Source: Chryseobacterium sp. ON_d1
GTDB lineage: Bacteria > Bacteroidota > Bacteroidia > Flavobacteriales > Weeksellaceae
Direction: 5' to 3'
NCBI RefSeq assembly: GCF_006829085.1
Contig: NZ_BJTC01000004.1
Location: 1-64,000 of the forward strand
Length of the DNA stretch: 64,000 bases
Both the position numbers and the translations under genes were made by a program. The notes beneath the pieces were generated by a model that ran no database searches, was not told where the DNA came from, and saw nothing but the letters and a program-made list of their open reading frames with translations. Of this stretch, positions 17,037-27,136 are shown one piece after another. Every line of letters starts with the position of its first letter. Position 1 is the stretch's first letter.

Positions 17037-18266
17037 TTACACCAAACTATTCTTATCCGAATAATTAAGCTTAAAGAAGATAAAAGTCATCATCGAGAAA
17101 GCCAGTAAAGAACTTCCACCATAACTGAAATATGGAAGCGGGATTCCAACCGTAGGGAAAAGCCCCATAACCATCCCTAAATTGATCGAAAAGTGCATCA
17201 GCAGGATCGAGGCAAAGCAATAGCCGAATACCCGGTTAAATGTGGACTTCTGCTTCTCTGCCAGATAATATATCCTCCCGATATAAACCATATAGCATAA
17301 GATAAGAATTGCACTTCCTAAAAAGCCCCACTCTTCTCCTACTGTGCAGAAAATATAATCCGTTTCCTGTTCCGGCACGAATTTACCCTGGGTAACTGAT
17401 CCCTCACGGTATCCTTTTCCCCAAAGTCCTCCTGATCCGATGGCTGTTTTAGAATATAGCAGGTTATATCCTGAAGTATCTCTGAACGCCTTCTCACCCT
17501 TGTAAAGGACCTCAATTCTTTCTCTCTGGTGTTTAGGCAGCTTTTCTAAAATATAAGGAGACCCGAAAGCTAATCCGCATAGCAAAAGAACAGATCCGGC
17601 GATTCCTGAAATAGAAATCACATCCCAGGACATTCTATGATAATTCATAGCAATCAGAATACCGGCAATGACTAAAACCGCTACCGCTACGTAAACCGGA
17701 GGGATAGCCAATGAAATCAGAAAAACGCCTGCAAAAATAAATCCTATCCCAAACAAAAGTCCGCTTAGTCCCTCCCTGTATAAAGCAATAAAGAATGCGA
17801 TAAATACAAGCATGGAACCTACATCCGGAATAGCGAGAACAACCGCTGCAGGAATTCCTATAATTGCAAGGGCCGTCCACAGAGACTTTTTATTTTTAAG
17901 ATTAAAATCCGGACTTGAAACATAATTAGCCACCATTAACGCTGTTCCGATTTTGGCAAACTCAACAGGCTGCATGGTAAAACTACCAAACTTATACCAG
18001 TTCTTTTGTCCGAGGATTTCTTTTCCAAAGGGGAAAAGACCTACCAGCAGCAAAACACCCCCGATATAAATAATCCCCGCCATATTTTCAAAGAACTTAC
18101 TTCTCCCTACAAATATAACAAGACCTACAAATAAAGAAATACAGAAGAAAACCAACTGTTTCTCTCCCAGTTTCTGGTCAACACTGTAGATATTTGCAAT
18201 CGCAAAAATGCAAAGCAGGAAATACAGCCCAAGACCCAGTTTATCTATTCCTTCTGTCCATTTCAT
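17037..18266 (-). CDS. rodA: RodA, SEDS peptidoglycan polymerase
   Basis: A 409-aa protein with about ten membrane helices, of the SEDS family. It polymerises lipid II glycan strands during cell elongation together with the class B PBP encoded just upstream. Recognisable segments are the KNWYKFGSFTMQPVEFAKIGTAL region (about 95-115), VLAIPDVGSMLVF with the conserved catalytic-type Asp (about D147), GSGGLWGKGYREGSVTQGKFVPEQETDYIF (about 277-306), and the C-terminal GIPLPYFSYGGSS. Its start overlaps the PBP2 stop by 4 bp (ATGA). Last gene of the mreBCD-PBP2-rodA operon. Confidence 0.95.
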   Translation of the reverse strand: MKWTEGIDKLGLGLYFLLCIFAIANIYSVDQKLGEKQLVFFCISLFVGLVIFVGRSKFFENMAGIIYIGGVLLLVGLFPFGKEILGQKNWYKFGSFTMQPVEFAKIGTALMVANYVSSPDFNLKNKKSLWTALAIIGIPAAVVLAIPDVGSMLVFIAFFIALYREGLSGLLFGIGFIFAGVFLISLAIPPVYVAVAVLVIAGILIAMNYHRMSWDVISISGIAGSVLLLCGLAFGSPYILEKLPKHQRERIEVLYKGEKAFRDTSGYNLLYSKTAIGSGGLWGKGYREGSVTQGKFVPEQETDYIFCTVGEEWGFLGSAILILCYMVYIGRIYYLAEKQKSTFNRVFGYCFASILLMHFSINLGMVMGLFPTVGIPLPYFSYGGSSLLAFSMMTFIFFKLNYSDKNSLV

Positions 18267-20308
18267 GGCTTCACCGTTTTTTTTGCAGTATTATTCTTTT
18301 TAGCTTCCTCGTCTATTTTCTTTTGCAGTTTTGCCTTTTGTTGTTTTACCAGCTCCAGGCTATCCTTAATCCTTTTTTGTTTAATGGAATCAGGTTTAGG
18401 ATCTACATACAGTCCTTTACGTTTCAAATCTGCAATCCATTGCCTTTTATATTCAGGCATGAAACTGGAGGTGATCATTTTTTTATAAAGATTTTCTCTT
18501 TTCAAATCACCGGTAATATATTTTTCAGCAATCACTGTACAGGCCGGGCCTGCCCAGGTAGCACCAAATCCTGCGTGTTCCATCACTGCCACTACAACAA
18601 TTTTAGGTTTTTCTGCAGGAGCAATCAGTACAAAAATTGAGTTATCTTTTCCTTGCGGCACCTGTGCAGTACCAGTTTTAGCCAACTGTGTAAAGTCGTT
18701 GGATTTCAAACCCCGGGCCGTACCTCTCAAAACCACAGCCTCCATTCCTTTCAGAACAGGTTCAAAATGTTTAGGGTCAACCAAGGTTTTATGTTTTACT
18801 TTGAATCTTGGATCAGGATTAGGCTTTCCATCAATTGCTTTTACGATATGAGGAGTGTAATACCATCCTCGGTTAGCAATAGCTGCTACATAATTGGCCA
18901 ACTGAATAGGAGTTACCAATACATCTCCCTGTCCCATTCCATTATAAATAGCACCGGTTGACATCTCATCCCAGTTTTTGAAATCGGTTCTCTGAGAACC
19001 GCTTGCTTTCATGATGGCTTTAAATCTTCTTTCGTAAAAATCTCCTGATGGGATTCTTCCCCTTGCTCCAACAGCAAAATCATTATTCAAAAACTCTCCG
19101 ACTCCAAAACTGCTCATGATCTTTTTCCATTCATCAACACCTTTTGAAGGGTTTCCAGGGTATTTTTTGATAATCGCAATAAAAGCATAGGTAAAGAAGC
19201 AGTTACTTGAAACCTGAATAGAAGGAATCAACGGATCTGCTCCACCATGGCCTTTAATTCTTTTACCTTTATAGAAAAACCCTCCTCCACAGGGGAAAAT
19301 AGTCTTTTCATCCATTACTCCCATCTGCATTGCCGCTAAGGCAGTCAACAGTTTAAAAGTTGATCCAGGAGGATATCCTGCCTGTAATGCACGGTCAAAA
19401 GTGGGTTTATTTTCGTAAAGCGTATCTTTTGACAGGGCATATAAATTTTTAGATTTATTGGGTCCGGTGAAAAGGTGCGGATCAATATCCGGCCCGGTGG
19501 CAGAAACCAATACTTCTCCGTTATTCGGATCCAAAGCTACAATTGCTCCGTGTTTGTTGACAAGCATTTCTTCAGCGGTTCTCTGAAGATCGTAATCAAT
19601 CGTTAATGTAATATCTTTACCTGTAATAACATCCTTATCCAAGGCGCCATTCTTATAGGAACCAATATTTCGGAGCCTGATATCTTTCTGGATATATTTT
19701 ACTCCTTTTATTCCGCGAAGTTCTTTTTCGTAAGATTTTTCAACACCTGTTTTTCCGATGAAATCACCAGGTAAATAATAAGTAGAATCTTTTTTAATAT
19801 CTCTTTCGTTCACCTCACTGGTATATCCCAAAAGATTTCCGGATGTGGAAACTTCATACTGACGCTGAGGTCTTGATACAATGTTGAATGCGGGATACTT
19901 AAAAATAATCTCCTGTACCCTTGCAATATCCTCCCTGCTGAGATCTTTGATAAAAGTCATCGGGGTCAGCTTAGAATAATACTTCTCTTTTTTGATAACA
20001 TTGATTCTATTGATAAAATCCTGTTTTGTAATTTTCATTAAGCTGCAAAAAGCAAGGGTATCAAAGTCAGGCTTCATCAAAGCCTGGGTAAACGAAATTT
20101 CATAGGCAGGCTGGTTACCTACCATGATTTTACCGTTTCTGTCAAAAATCACCCCACGCTGAGGAATGATATACTCTGTCTTAATGGAAGTATTGGCAGC
20201 ATTCAAGGCATAACGGTCTGTGAACAGCTGCAAATAGGCAAGCCTCGCCACAAAAATAAGGGCGATGGTAACGAGAATGGAAAAAATTTTTAAATAACGT
20301 GTGTTCAA
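18263..20308 (-). CDS. mrdA: Penicillin-binding protein 2 (elongation transpeptidase)
   Basis: A 681-aa class B PBP: N-terminal membrane anchor (about 8-27), PBP dimerisation domain with RGVIFDRNGK at 51-60, then the transpeptidase domain with S316TFK319, S368SN370 and K544TGT. It cross-links new peptidoglycan at sites of elongation with RodA. A basic Lys-rich tail of about 35 residues after 645 is longer than in enterobacterial PBP2. Overlaps mreD by 4 bp upstream and rodA by 4 bp downstream, so strongly coupled. Confidence 0.95.
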   Translation of the reverse strand: MNTRYLKIFSILVTIALIFVARLAYLQLFTDRYALNAANTSIKTEYIIPQRGVIFDRNGKIMVGNQPAYEISFTQALMKPDFDTLAFCSLMKITKQDFINRINVIKKEKYYSKLTPMTFIKDLSREDIARVQEIIFKYPAFNIVSRPQRQYEVSTSGNLLGYTSEVNERDIKKDSTYYLPGDFIGKTGVEKSYEKELRGIKGVKYIQKDIRLRNIGSYKNGALDKDVITGKDITLTIDYDLQRTAEEMLVNKHGAIVALDPNNGEVLVSATGPDIDPHLFTGPNKSKNLYALSKDTLYENKPTFDRALQAGYPPGSTFKLLTALAAMQMGVMDEKTIFPCGGGFFYKGKRIKGHGGADPLIPSIQVSSNCFFTYAFIAIIKKYPGNPSKGVDEWKKIMSSFGVGEFLNNDFAVGARGRIPSGDFYERRFKAIMKASGSQRTDFKNWDEMSTGAIYNGMGQGDVLVTPIQLANYVAAIANRGWYYTPHIVKAIDGKPNPDPRFKVKHKTLVDPKHFEPVLKGMEAVVLRGTARGLKSNDFTQLAKTGTAQVPQGKDNSIFVLIAPAEKPKIVVVAVMEHAGFGATWAGPACTVIAEKYITGDLKRENLYKKMITSSFMPEYKRQWIADLKRKGLYVDPKPDSIKQKRIKDSLELVKQQKAKLQKKIDEEAKKNNTAKKTVKP

Positions 20309-20811
20309 ACTTTTTGTTTGATTTTAAATATTAATGCGTAGATGACTATAAAGATAAATGAAATTACACTTGTTACCAACACATTAAATAATATTTCAAA
20401 AAATCTGCTGAACTTAAAGAATTCAATATATTGAACTAAAAGCTGATGCAGAAAAATACTTGAAAATAAAAACAGTAAAAACTGTGCCCACTGAAGGGAC
20501 TGAAAAGAGAAAAAGTCTGTAGATGTATCTGTGGACGTCCTGAAGATCAACGTTCTGAAATAAGCAATTAAAGTTGTTGCAAATGCATTGATTCCCCACG
20601 AATAAAGAAAACCATCAACAGATAATCCTATTAAAAAGCTCAATGCCAGGAACTGAAATTTATTTCTGAAAAATGGATAGAACATGACAAACACAGGATA
20701 TAATACCGGAGTATATTTCCCGAAAAGTGTAATCCTGTTCAGTACAAAAATCTGTAATGCAACAAGAAAGATCATGATCAATATATCGGTAAATAAAGTT
20801 CTGCTAATCAT
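20305..20811 (-). CDS. mreD: MreD-like rod-shape membrane protein
   Basis: A 168-aa protein of about five membrane helices, with little sequence conservation. Identity rests mainly on size, hydrophobic pattern and position between mreC and the PBP2 gene, the standard mreBCD order. MreD is part of the elongasome in the inner membrane. The start overlaps the mreC end by 8 bp. Confidence 0.85.
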   Translation of the reverse strand: MISRTLFTDILIMIFLVALQIFVLNRITLFGKYTPVLYPVFVMFYPFFRNKFQFLALSFLIGLSVDGFLYSWGINAFATTLIAYFRTLIFRTSTDTSTDFFSFQSLQWAQFLLFLFSSIFLHQLLVQYIEFFKFSRFFEILFNVLVTSVISFIFIVIYALIFKIKQKV

Positions 20812-21658
20812 TTTCTTTTTTTATTACAGCCTGCATAGTGTCCTGAATCTTCTGTACTTCTGCTTTCTTAAGATTCTTCACTACATACACTTTATTCAAC
20901 GCTCCCATTTTTTCACTCAGCTCAACGGAAATATCCCAGAAGCCGGTTTTGTTATCTACAGAGTAACCTGCAATGGTACCAATGGTCACTCCTTTAGGGA
21001 AAATAGCAGACTTACCATCTGTCACTACCGTATCCCCTATTTTTAATGCAACATATTTCGGAATATCTGCCAGGTGCATCACCCTTGAGTTATCCCCGTT
21101 CCATGTTAAAGTACCAAAATACCCTGAATTTTTTAGTGCCGCATTAATTCTGATCTTATTGACACTCAATACGGACTGAACTAATGCATAACTGTCTGTA
21201 GAATTGATTACAATTCCCGCAATACCTCTCGGCGCCATGACTCCCATCTGAGGAAAGACTCCGTCTCTGCGGCCACGGTTGATTGTAAAATAGTTGTTTC
21301 TTCTGTTGATGCTGTTGAAGACAATCTCTCCATCAACAAAAGTATAGATCTGCCCACCACCAATGGTATCATGAACTCTTTTGAAGACAGGATTCTTAGT
21401 CCCGTCTTTTCCATAGAGATCAGTCATAAGGGCTTTATTCTGAGCCACAAGATCCTCATTGATCTGTTTTAGCTTCAGATAGGAAACTCCTTCATCAATA
21501 TATCCGGACACCCAGGAATTGAATGCAGCCGTTTGGCCTGCAATCCAGGATCTCTGCATGGCATTTCTGGAGAATATCAAAACCAGAGCAATAATTTGCA
21601 GGAATATAAAGAAGACGAAAAGAGTATTCTTCGAAAATAATCTCAGCAAAAATCCCAT
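20804..21658 (-). CDS. mreC: MreC, rod-shape scaffold protein
   Basis: A 284-aa protein with one N-terminal membrane helix (about 10-32), a coiled-coil stretch (about 55-75) and the periplasmic double beta-barrel domain (about 95-265), which contains RRNNYFTINRGRRDGVFPQMGVM and the GDTVVTDGKSAIFPKGVTIG segment. MreC links cytoplasmic MreB filaments to periplasmic wall synthases. It lies 27 bp after mreB in the same operon. Confidence 0.93.
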   Translation of the reverse strand: MGFLLRLFSKNTLFVFFIFLQIIALVLIFSRNAMQRSWIAGQTAAFNSWVSGYIDEGVSYLKLKQINEDLVAQNKALMTDLYGKDGTKNPVFKRVHDTIGGGQIYTFVDGEIVFNSINRRNNYFTINRGRRDGVFPQMGVMAPRGIAGIVINSTDSYALVQSVLSVNKIRINAALKNSGYFGTLTWNGDNSRVMHLADIPKYVALKIGDTVVTDGKSAIFPKGVTIGTIAGYSVDNKTGFWDISVELSEKMGALNKVYVVKNLKKAEVQKIQDTMQAVIKKEND

Positions 21659-21685
21659 TCAGATATACAGTCGTAAAAGTTAAAA

Positions 21686-22711
21686 TTATTTAATTAAGAA
21701 ATTGAACTTATCCATATTCTTAAGTGCAATACCTGTTCCGCGAACTACAGCTCTCAACGGATCTTCAGCAACGAATACCGGAAGACCTGTTTTTTTGTGA
21801 ATTCTGTCCGCAAGACCTCTTAATAAAGCACCTCCTCCGGCAAGATAAATACCTGTTTTGTAAATATCAGCTGCTAATTCCGGTGGCGTAAGAGAAAGGG
21901 TTTCCATTACAGCATCTTCGATTCTGATGATCGATTTGTCTAATGCACGTGCAATCTCTTTGTATCCAACCATAATTTCTTTAGGCTTACCCGTGATAAG
22001 GTCTCTACCTTGTACCGGGATGTCCTCGATATCTACGTCAAGATCCTCTACAGCAGAACCTACTTCAATCTTGATTCTTTCTGCTGTTCTTTCTCCGATA
22101 TAAAGGTTATGGTGAGTTCTTAAGTAATATGCAATATCATTGGTAAACACGTCTCCGGCAATCTTTACAGATTTATCGCATACGATACCTCCCAGAGCTA
22201 CCACAGCAATCTCAGTAGTACCTCCACCTATATCGATGATCATATTTCCTTCAGGTTTTTGTACGTCAATTCCTACCCCGATAGCAGCTGCCATTGGTTC
22301 ATAGATCAATCTTACTTCTTTCGCGTTTACTTTCTGAGCAGAGTCTCTTACCGCTCTTTTTTCAACTTCAGTAATACCAGAAGGGATACAGATTACAATT
22401 CGTAATGCCGGCTGAATGAATTTACCTTTGATTCCGGGAATTTTTTTAATAAATTCCTTGATCATGTGCTCAGAAGCATGGAAATCAGCAATAACCCCGT
22501 CTTTCAAAGGACGGATGGTCTTGATATCCTCGTGAGTTTTACCCTGCATATGCTTGGCCTGCTCTCCCACGGCAATCGGCTTACCCGATGAACGTTCAAT
22601 TGCAACAATTGAAGGTTGATCTATAACAATTTTATTATTATGGATGATTAGGGTATTAGCAGTTCCAAGGTCTATCGCAATTTCTTGCGTAAACATATCA
22701 AATAAACTCAT
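21686..22711 (-). CDS. mreB: MreB, actin-like rod-shape protein
   Basis: A 341-aa actin-fold ATPase. ATP-site motifs are complete: phosphate-1 DLGTANT (14-20), phosphate-2 DIGGGTTEI (160-168), adenosine AGGGALLRG (291-299), and IYEPMAAAIG in the connect region. An amphipathic N-terminus (MSLFDMF) fits membrane binding. It forms the filaments that guide elongation by MreC, MreD, PBP2 and RodA, all encoded downstream. First gene of the operon, with a -7 element at 22736-22743. Divergent from hemA. Confidence 0.97.
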   Translation of the reverse strand: MSLFDMFTQEIAIDLGTANTLIIHNNKIVIDQPSIVAIERSSGKPIAVGEQAKHMQGKTHEDIKTIRPLKDGVIADFHASEHMIKEFIKKIPGIKGKFIQPALRIVICIPSGITEVEKRAVRDSAQKVNAKEVRLIYEPMAAAIGVGIDVQKPEGNMIIDIGGGTTEIAVVALGGIVCDKSVKIAGDVFTNDIAYYLRTHHNLYIGERTAERIKIEVGSAVEDLDVDIEDIPVQGRDLITGKPKEIMVGYKEIARALDKSIIRIEDAVMETLSLTPPELAADIYKTGIYLAGGGALLRGLADRIHKKTGLPVFVAEDPLRAVVRGTGIALKNMDKFNFLIK

Positions 22712-22735
22712 ATTTTTCTTCTGATTTTAAGTTTA

Positions 22736-22743
22736 CAAAGATA
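22736..22743 (-). promoter_or_regulatory. -7 element TATCTTTG for the mreB operon
   Basis: Exact TAnnTTTG match on the minus strand, 24 nt before the mreB ATG. Confidence 0.6.
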
Positions 22744-23083
22744 TAAATTTAACACTACTAAAGAAATTTCCCACCAACTTAATTTGGTTAAAATTTTATT
22801 AAAATTTATAATTCTTTATTAACTTTCAGTCTAGATATTTACAGACTTTGATTTCAACTAAAATTCATGGAGTGTTAAAAGGGTTAAAAAGCGAAATAGC
22901 AAAAGGGTAAAAGACTAAGAAAGCACAACAATGAAGACAAAATAAAACTTGAAAACAGTAAAAACTTTTTATACAATATGCAATTTGCTGTTTTACAGTT
23001 TTTCCTTTTGCGGCATTCACTTTTATAGTTTTTTACGATAATTATCATATACACTATCAGAGAATGATTAATTAAAAAAATCG

Positions 23084-23091
23084 TAAATTTG
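23084..23091 (+). promoter_or_regulatory. -7 element TAAATTTG for the hem operon
   Basis: Exact TAnnTTTG match 9 nt before the ATG at 23101. It overlaps an in-frame TTG at 23089, ruling that codon out as start. The mRNA should have almost no leader. Confidence 0.65.
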
Positions 23092-23100
23092 CGACTGCTT

Positions 23101-24375
23101 ATGTTACAGTATTCCAACATCCATCAAACATCGAATTTTGCCGTGCTTTCCATAAGCTACGAGAAAGCCGATGTAGAAACGAGAGGAAAGTTTGCATTCT
23201 TTGATGAAAACATCAAAAACTTTGTTTCCAGAGTCCATCAGGAAGATCTTGGAGATGCATTTGTGGTTTCCACCTGTAACAGGACCGAAATCTACACCAC
23301 TTCGCCCAATTATCTTTTGGTAGCTGAAGAGTATTGCAAAACCATTGGAGTACACCTTACGGATTTTCTTCAGTTTGCCAATATCCTTACCAAAGAGGAA
23401 GCGCTGATTCATCTTTTCAGGGTAGCAGCCGGACTTGAGAGTCAGATTATCGGGGATTTTGAAATCATCGGGCAGATCAAAAAAGCATACAGCCGTTTCA
23501 AAAAAGAGAGACAAAACTCTAATCCTTATCTGGAAAGAGCCATCAATGCTGCTATTCAGATTTCAAAAAGAATAAAAAACGAAACCGGCATTTCCAATGG
23601 AGCAGCATCTGTTTCTTATGCAGCGGTTCATTATATTTTAAACAGCCAGAAAAGAATTGCAGAAAAAAACATTCTTCTTTTGGGAGTGGGTGAAATCGGG
23701 CAGAATACGGTTGAAAATCTGGTAAAGCATGTTTATCAGCCAAAAATTAAAATTGCCAACAGAACTCAGGAGAAAGCTGAAAAGATTTCCCAAAAGTATA
23801 ATATTCCTCACGTTGATTATTCTGATTTTGACCAGGAACTGAGAAACACTGATATTCTGATTGTTGCAACAGGCGCCAAGCATCCTATTGTCAACCAGTC
23901 ACATTTCCCGAATGGCAAAGAAACACTGGTAATTGACCTTTCCATTCCGCATAATGTTGAAAAAAATGTTACCGAAAATAAAAATGTAACACTGATTGAT
24001 GTAGATGAACTTTCAAAACAGATCCAGGAAACGATTCAACAGCGCGAAAAAGAAATTCCGAAAGCTGAAAAAATCATCAAGGAACTGATGAAAGATTTTA
24101 TCGAATGGGAAAAAAAGAGAAAGCTGGCTCCCAATATCCATCATTTCAAAGCGGTTTTAAAAAATATGGAACGTAATGAAATGCATAATTTTTACAAAAA
24201 AAACAAATACATCAACATCACGGACATGGAACTTTCTGACAAAATGATTCAGAAAATCACCAACCGTTTTGCAAAATATATCATTGATAATCCTTTAAAA
24301 GCCGAAGAAATTAGTAAATTAATGCACGAAATATTAGTTGAACAACCAAACAACGAATTCAATGAAAAGCATTAG
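23101..24375 (+). CDS. hemA: Glutamyl-tRNA reductase
   Basis: A 424-aa enzyme reducing glutamyl-tRNA to glutamate-1-semialdehyde, the first committed step of the C5 route to haem. The catalytic C59 lies in VSTCNRTE. The NADPH-binding motif LLLGVGEIGQNTVENL is at about 190-206, and a helical dimerisation domain ends the protein. I use the ATG at 23101 because the upstream in-frame TTG lies inside the promoter. Its 3' end overlaps hemC by 14 bp. Confidence 0.95.
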   Translation: MLQYSNIHQTSNFAVLSISYEKADVETRGKFAFFDENIKNFVSRVHQEDLGDAFVVSTCNRTEIYTTSPNYLLVAEEYCKTIGVHLTDFLQFANILTKEEALIHLFRVAAGLESQIIGDFEIIGQIKKAYSRFKKERQNSNPYLERAINAAIQISKRIKNETGISNGAASVSYAAVHYILNSQKRIAEKNILLLGVGEIGQNTVENLVKHVYQPKIKIANRTQEKAEKISQKYNIPHVDYSDFDQELRNTDILIVATGAKHPIVNQSHFPNGKETLVIDLSIPHNVEKNVTENKNVTLIDVDELSKQIQETIQQREKEIPKAEKIIKELMKDFIEWEKKRKLAPNIHHFKAVLKNMERNEMHNFYKKNKYINITDMELSDKMIQKITNRFAKYIIDNPLKAEEISKLMHEILVEQPNNEFNEKH

Positions 24376-25270
24376 AATCGGAACGAGAAATTCCGCACTT
24401 GCACTTTGGCAGGCTAGAGAGGTTGCGAGGCACCTTCAGAACAACAATTATTTAACGGAAATTGTTCCTATCGTTTCTTCTGGCGATAAGAATCTTAATC
24501 AGCCTTTATATTCTTTAGGAATTACCGGGGTTTTCACAAGAGATCTTGATATTGCCCTATTGAATGACGAAATTGATATTGCCGTACATTCTTTAAAAGA
24601 TGTTCCTACGCAATTGCCTCAGCATATTGAAATGATCGCTTATCTGGAAAGAGATTATCCGCAGGATATCCTGATCAGAAAAGAATCTTCAAAAAATAAA
24701 GAGTTTCATGAACTTAAACTGGCAACCAGCAGTTTGAGAAGAAGGGCTTTCTGGCTGAGAAACTATCCTACTGCTGAGTTTTCAGATATCCGTGGAAACA
24801 TTCAGACCAGACTTCAAAAACTGGAAGACGGAGATTTCGATGCAACGATACTGTCTTTGGCCGGAATCAAAAGAATGAAAATGGAAATTGATTATGAAAT
24901 GCTTCCATTAATGATTTCTGCTCCATCACAAGGGGTAATTTCCGTAGCCGGACATACTGATAAACCTGAGATCAACGAAATTGTACGTCAGATCAATCAT
25001 AAGCAGACCCAGGTCTGTGTAGAAATTGAAAGAAACTTCCTGAGCACTTTAGAAGGAGGCTGTACTGCACCTATCGGAGCTTTTGCAGAAATCATTGGCG
25101 ATCAGATCCGATTCAAAGCTGCACTTTGCTCTTTGGATGGAAAAAACTGTATTGCTGTGGATGAGAACTTTGTCTATACTCCAGCAGAAAATTTCGGAGA
25201 AAAATTTGCAAAAGCAGTTCTTGAAAACGGAGGAAAAGAATTAATGGCAGAAATCAAAAGCCAGATCTGA
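24362..25270 (+). CDS. hemC: Porphobilinogen deaminase (hydroxymethylbilane synthase)
   Basis: A 302-aa enzyme that condenses four porphobilinogens into hydroxymethylbilane. C234 in the LEGGCTAPIGAFAE motif carries the dipyrromethane cofactor. The N-terminal IRIGTRNSALALWQA and HSLKDVPTQLP (about 77-87) are family signatures. I prefer the ATG at 24362 (MKSIRIGTR) to the in-frame TTG 24 bp upstream, since it fits the family N-terminus. Overlaps the end of hemA. Confidence 0.95.
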   Translation: MKSIRIGTRNSALALWQAREVARHLQNNNYLTEIVPIVSSGDKNLNQPLYSLGITGVFTRDLDIALLNDEIDIAVHSLKDVPTQLPQHIEMIAYLERDYPQDILIRKESSKNKEFHELKLATSSLRRRAFWLRNYPTAEFSDIRGNIQTRLQKLEDGDFDATILSLAGIKRMKMEIDYEMLPLMISAPSQGVISVAGHTDKPEINEIVRQINHKQTQVCVEIERNFLSTLEGGCTAPIGAFAEIIGDQIRFKAALCSLDGKNCIAVDENFVYTPAENFGEKFAKAVLENGGKELMAEIKSQI

Positions 25271-25326
25271 TATTTCAGATTGTACATTCTTCAACTGTTC
25301 TTTTTCATCTTCTTAATTTTACAGAC

Positions 25327-26010
25327 ATGAAAATCTTATTTACCAAAAATATAGACCCATCTATTATATCCAAAGAATTAGGAGAGGATATTTCAGTAGA
25401 CTGTATTGAGGTAATTAAGACCAATCCTATTATGATCAGTCCTTTCGATCTGAAAAACTATTCTCTGATTTTCACCAGTGTCAACGGAGTGATGTCTTTT
25501 TTTAAAAATGGTTTTAAGCCCAATGAGGATTTTACTGCAAAAAACTACAATAAGATCTATTGTGTAGGCGAAAAGACAAAAAGAGAGTTAAGAAAACATG
25601 GCTTTGGTACATTTAAAGTACTGAAAAACGCTGAGACACTTTCCAGGTTTATCATTGGAAAATGCCAGCATGAACAGTTTCTTCATTTCTGCGGCAATCT
25701 TGCCATCAACGTTCTGGACAAGGATCTTCCACTGCAAAATATTAAATACAAAAAAGTTACGGTTTACAATACTCAGGAACTGAATCCTATAATAACTGAA
25801 AAATATCATGCTGCGGTATTTTTTAGTCCGAGCGGAGTTCGTAGTTTTGCAAAGCGAAATTCTCTGGAAGGCTTAACGTTATTTTCAATAGGGGAAACCA
25901 CTTCCGTAGAGTTGAGAAATTATACGCAAGACAGAATCTATACTTCTGAAGGCAATACTCTGATATCAGTTTTTGAATTGATCAGAAAAGAAATACGAAG
26001 TAGAATTTAG
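25327..26010 (+). CDS. hemD: Uroporphyrinogen-III synthase
   Basis: A 227-aa protein of the right length for HemD, a weakly conserved two-lobed enzyme that closes and inverts ring D of hydroxymethylbilane. Sequence support includes SLIFTSVNGVMSFF (about 48-61), IYCVGEKTKRELRKHGF (about 78-94) and AVFFSPSGVRSF (about 160-171). Position between hemC and hemE makes the call firm. The gap to hemC is 56 bp. Confidence 0.9.
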   Translation: MKILFTKNIDPSIISKELGEDISVDCIEVIKTNPIMISPFDLKNYSLIFTSVNGVMSFFKNGFKPNEDFTAKNYNKIYCVGEKTKRELRKHGFGTFKVLKNAETLSRFIIGKCQHEQFLHFCGNLAINVLDKDLPLQNIKYKKVTVYNTQELNPIITEKYHAAVFFSPSGVRSFAKRNSLEGLTLFSIGETTSVELRNYTQDRIYTSEGNTLISVFELIRKEIRSRI

Positions 26011-26041
26011 ATTTTTTTGCGGTAATATTAGTTAAAAGATT

Positions 26042-27073
26042 ATGATAAAAAACGACCTATATTTAAAAGCACTTCGCGGAGAAACCGTTGAAAGACCTCC
26101 TGTCTGGATGATGAGGCAGGCTGGAAGATATCTGCCGGAATTCATTGCTTTAAGAGACCAATATGATTTCTTTACCAGATGCCAGACTCCTGAGCTTGCG
26201 GCTGAGATCACTTTACAGCCTATCCGCAGATTTCCTTTGGATGCAGCGATTCTGTTTTCCGATATTCTGGTAGTTCCACAGGCAATGGGTATTGATTTCA
26301 AAATGAAAGAATCTGTTGGTCCTTGGTTAGATACTCCTATCAGAACAATGGAACAGGTTCAGAACATTGAAACTCCGGATGTGAATGATACCTTAGGTTA
26401 CGTTTTTGATGCTATTGAACTTACACTTCAGAAATTGGACAATCAGATTCCACTGATCGGTTTTGCCGGTTCACCATGGACCATTCTTTGTTATTGCGTG
26501 GAAGGAAAAGGAAGCAAAGCATTTGATATTGCAAAATCTTTCTGTTTCCAGCAGCCTGAAGCAGCTCACCTTTTATTGCAAAAGATTACAGATACTACCA
26601 TTGCTTATTTAAAGAGAAAAGTAGAAAAAGGAGTTTCTGCTGTACAGATTTTCGATTCCTGGGGTGGAATGCTTTCTCCTACAGATTATCAGGAGTTCTC
26701 ATGGCAGTACATCAATCAGATCGTTGAAGCATTAAGTCCGCTTACCCATGTGGTAGTATTTGGAAAAGGATGCTGGTTTGCTCTGGAAGACATGACGATG
26801 TCAAAGGCTTCTGCTCTTGGTGTGGACTGGACCATTAAACCGGAATTCGCAAGAACACTGACCAACCATACAATGACGTTACAGGGGAACTTTGACCCTG
26901 CAAGACTTCATTCAACACCTGAAACCATTAAGAAAATGGTCAAAGAGATGATCAACCGCTTTGGAAAAGACAGATATATTGCCAACCTTGGACATGGCAT
27001 CTTACCTAATGTACCGGTAGAAAATGCTGAGGCATTTATCAGAGCAGTTGTTGACTGGAAACCCAATTTATAA
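26042..27073 (+). CDS. hemE: Uroporphyrinogen decarboxylase
   Basis: A 343-aa TIM-barrel enzyme converting uroporphyrinogen III to coproporphyrinogen III. Signatures are [16 protein letters not shown] near residue 20-35, [12 protein letters not shown] (about 76-87), [12 protein letters not shown] (about 140-151) and [13 protein letters not shown] near the C-terminus. Last gene of the hem operon, 31 bp after hemD, followed by a strong hairpin. hemB is not in this cluster. Confidence 0.96.
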   Translation: MIKNDLYLKALRGETVERPPVWMMRQAGRYLPEFIALRDQYDFFTRCQTPELAAEITLQPIRRFPLDAAILFSDILVVPQAMGIDFKMKESVGPWLDTPIRTMEQVQNIETPDVNDTLGYVFDAIELTLQKLDNQIPLIGFAGSPWTILCYCVEGKGSKAFDIAKSFCFQQPEAAHLLLQKITDTTIAYLKRKVEKGVSAVQIFDSWGGMLSPTDYQEFSWQYINQIVEALSPLTHVVVFGKGCWFALEDMTMSKASALGVDWTIKPEFARTLTNHTMTLQGNFDPARLHSTPETIKKMVKEMINRFGKDRYIANLGHGILPNVPVENAEAFIRAVVDWKPNL

Positions 27074-27094
27074 GATTACTTCTTTTAAAATAGA

Positions 27095-27126
27095 TAAAAC
27101 CTTATAGAATGCTCTATAAGGTTTTA
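27095..27126. terminator. Bidirectional terminator between hemE and the T9SS protein gene
   Basis: A perfect 14-bp stem, TAAAACCTTATAGA (27095-27108) with 27113-27126, around ATGC. It sits between convergent genes. U-tracts are short on both strands. Confidence 0.8.
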
Positions 27127-27136
27127 TATTGTAAGC

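Larger units (their letters stand above)
22712..23100. other. Divergent mreB-hemA intergenic region
   Basis: About 390 AT-rich bases holding the mreB promoter at one end and the hemA promoter at the other. A 78-codon minus-strand ORF (22884-23120) is probably chance. No RNA gene recognised. Confidence 0.6.

Noticed and set aside
22884-23120. 78-codon minus-strand ORF in the mreB-hemA gap
   Set aside because: Lys/Phe/Ser-rich low-complexity translation of AT-rich DNA that overlaps the hemA promoter and start; no family resemblance.
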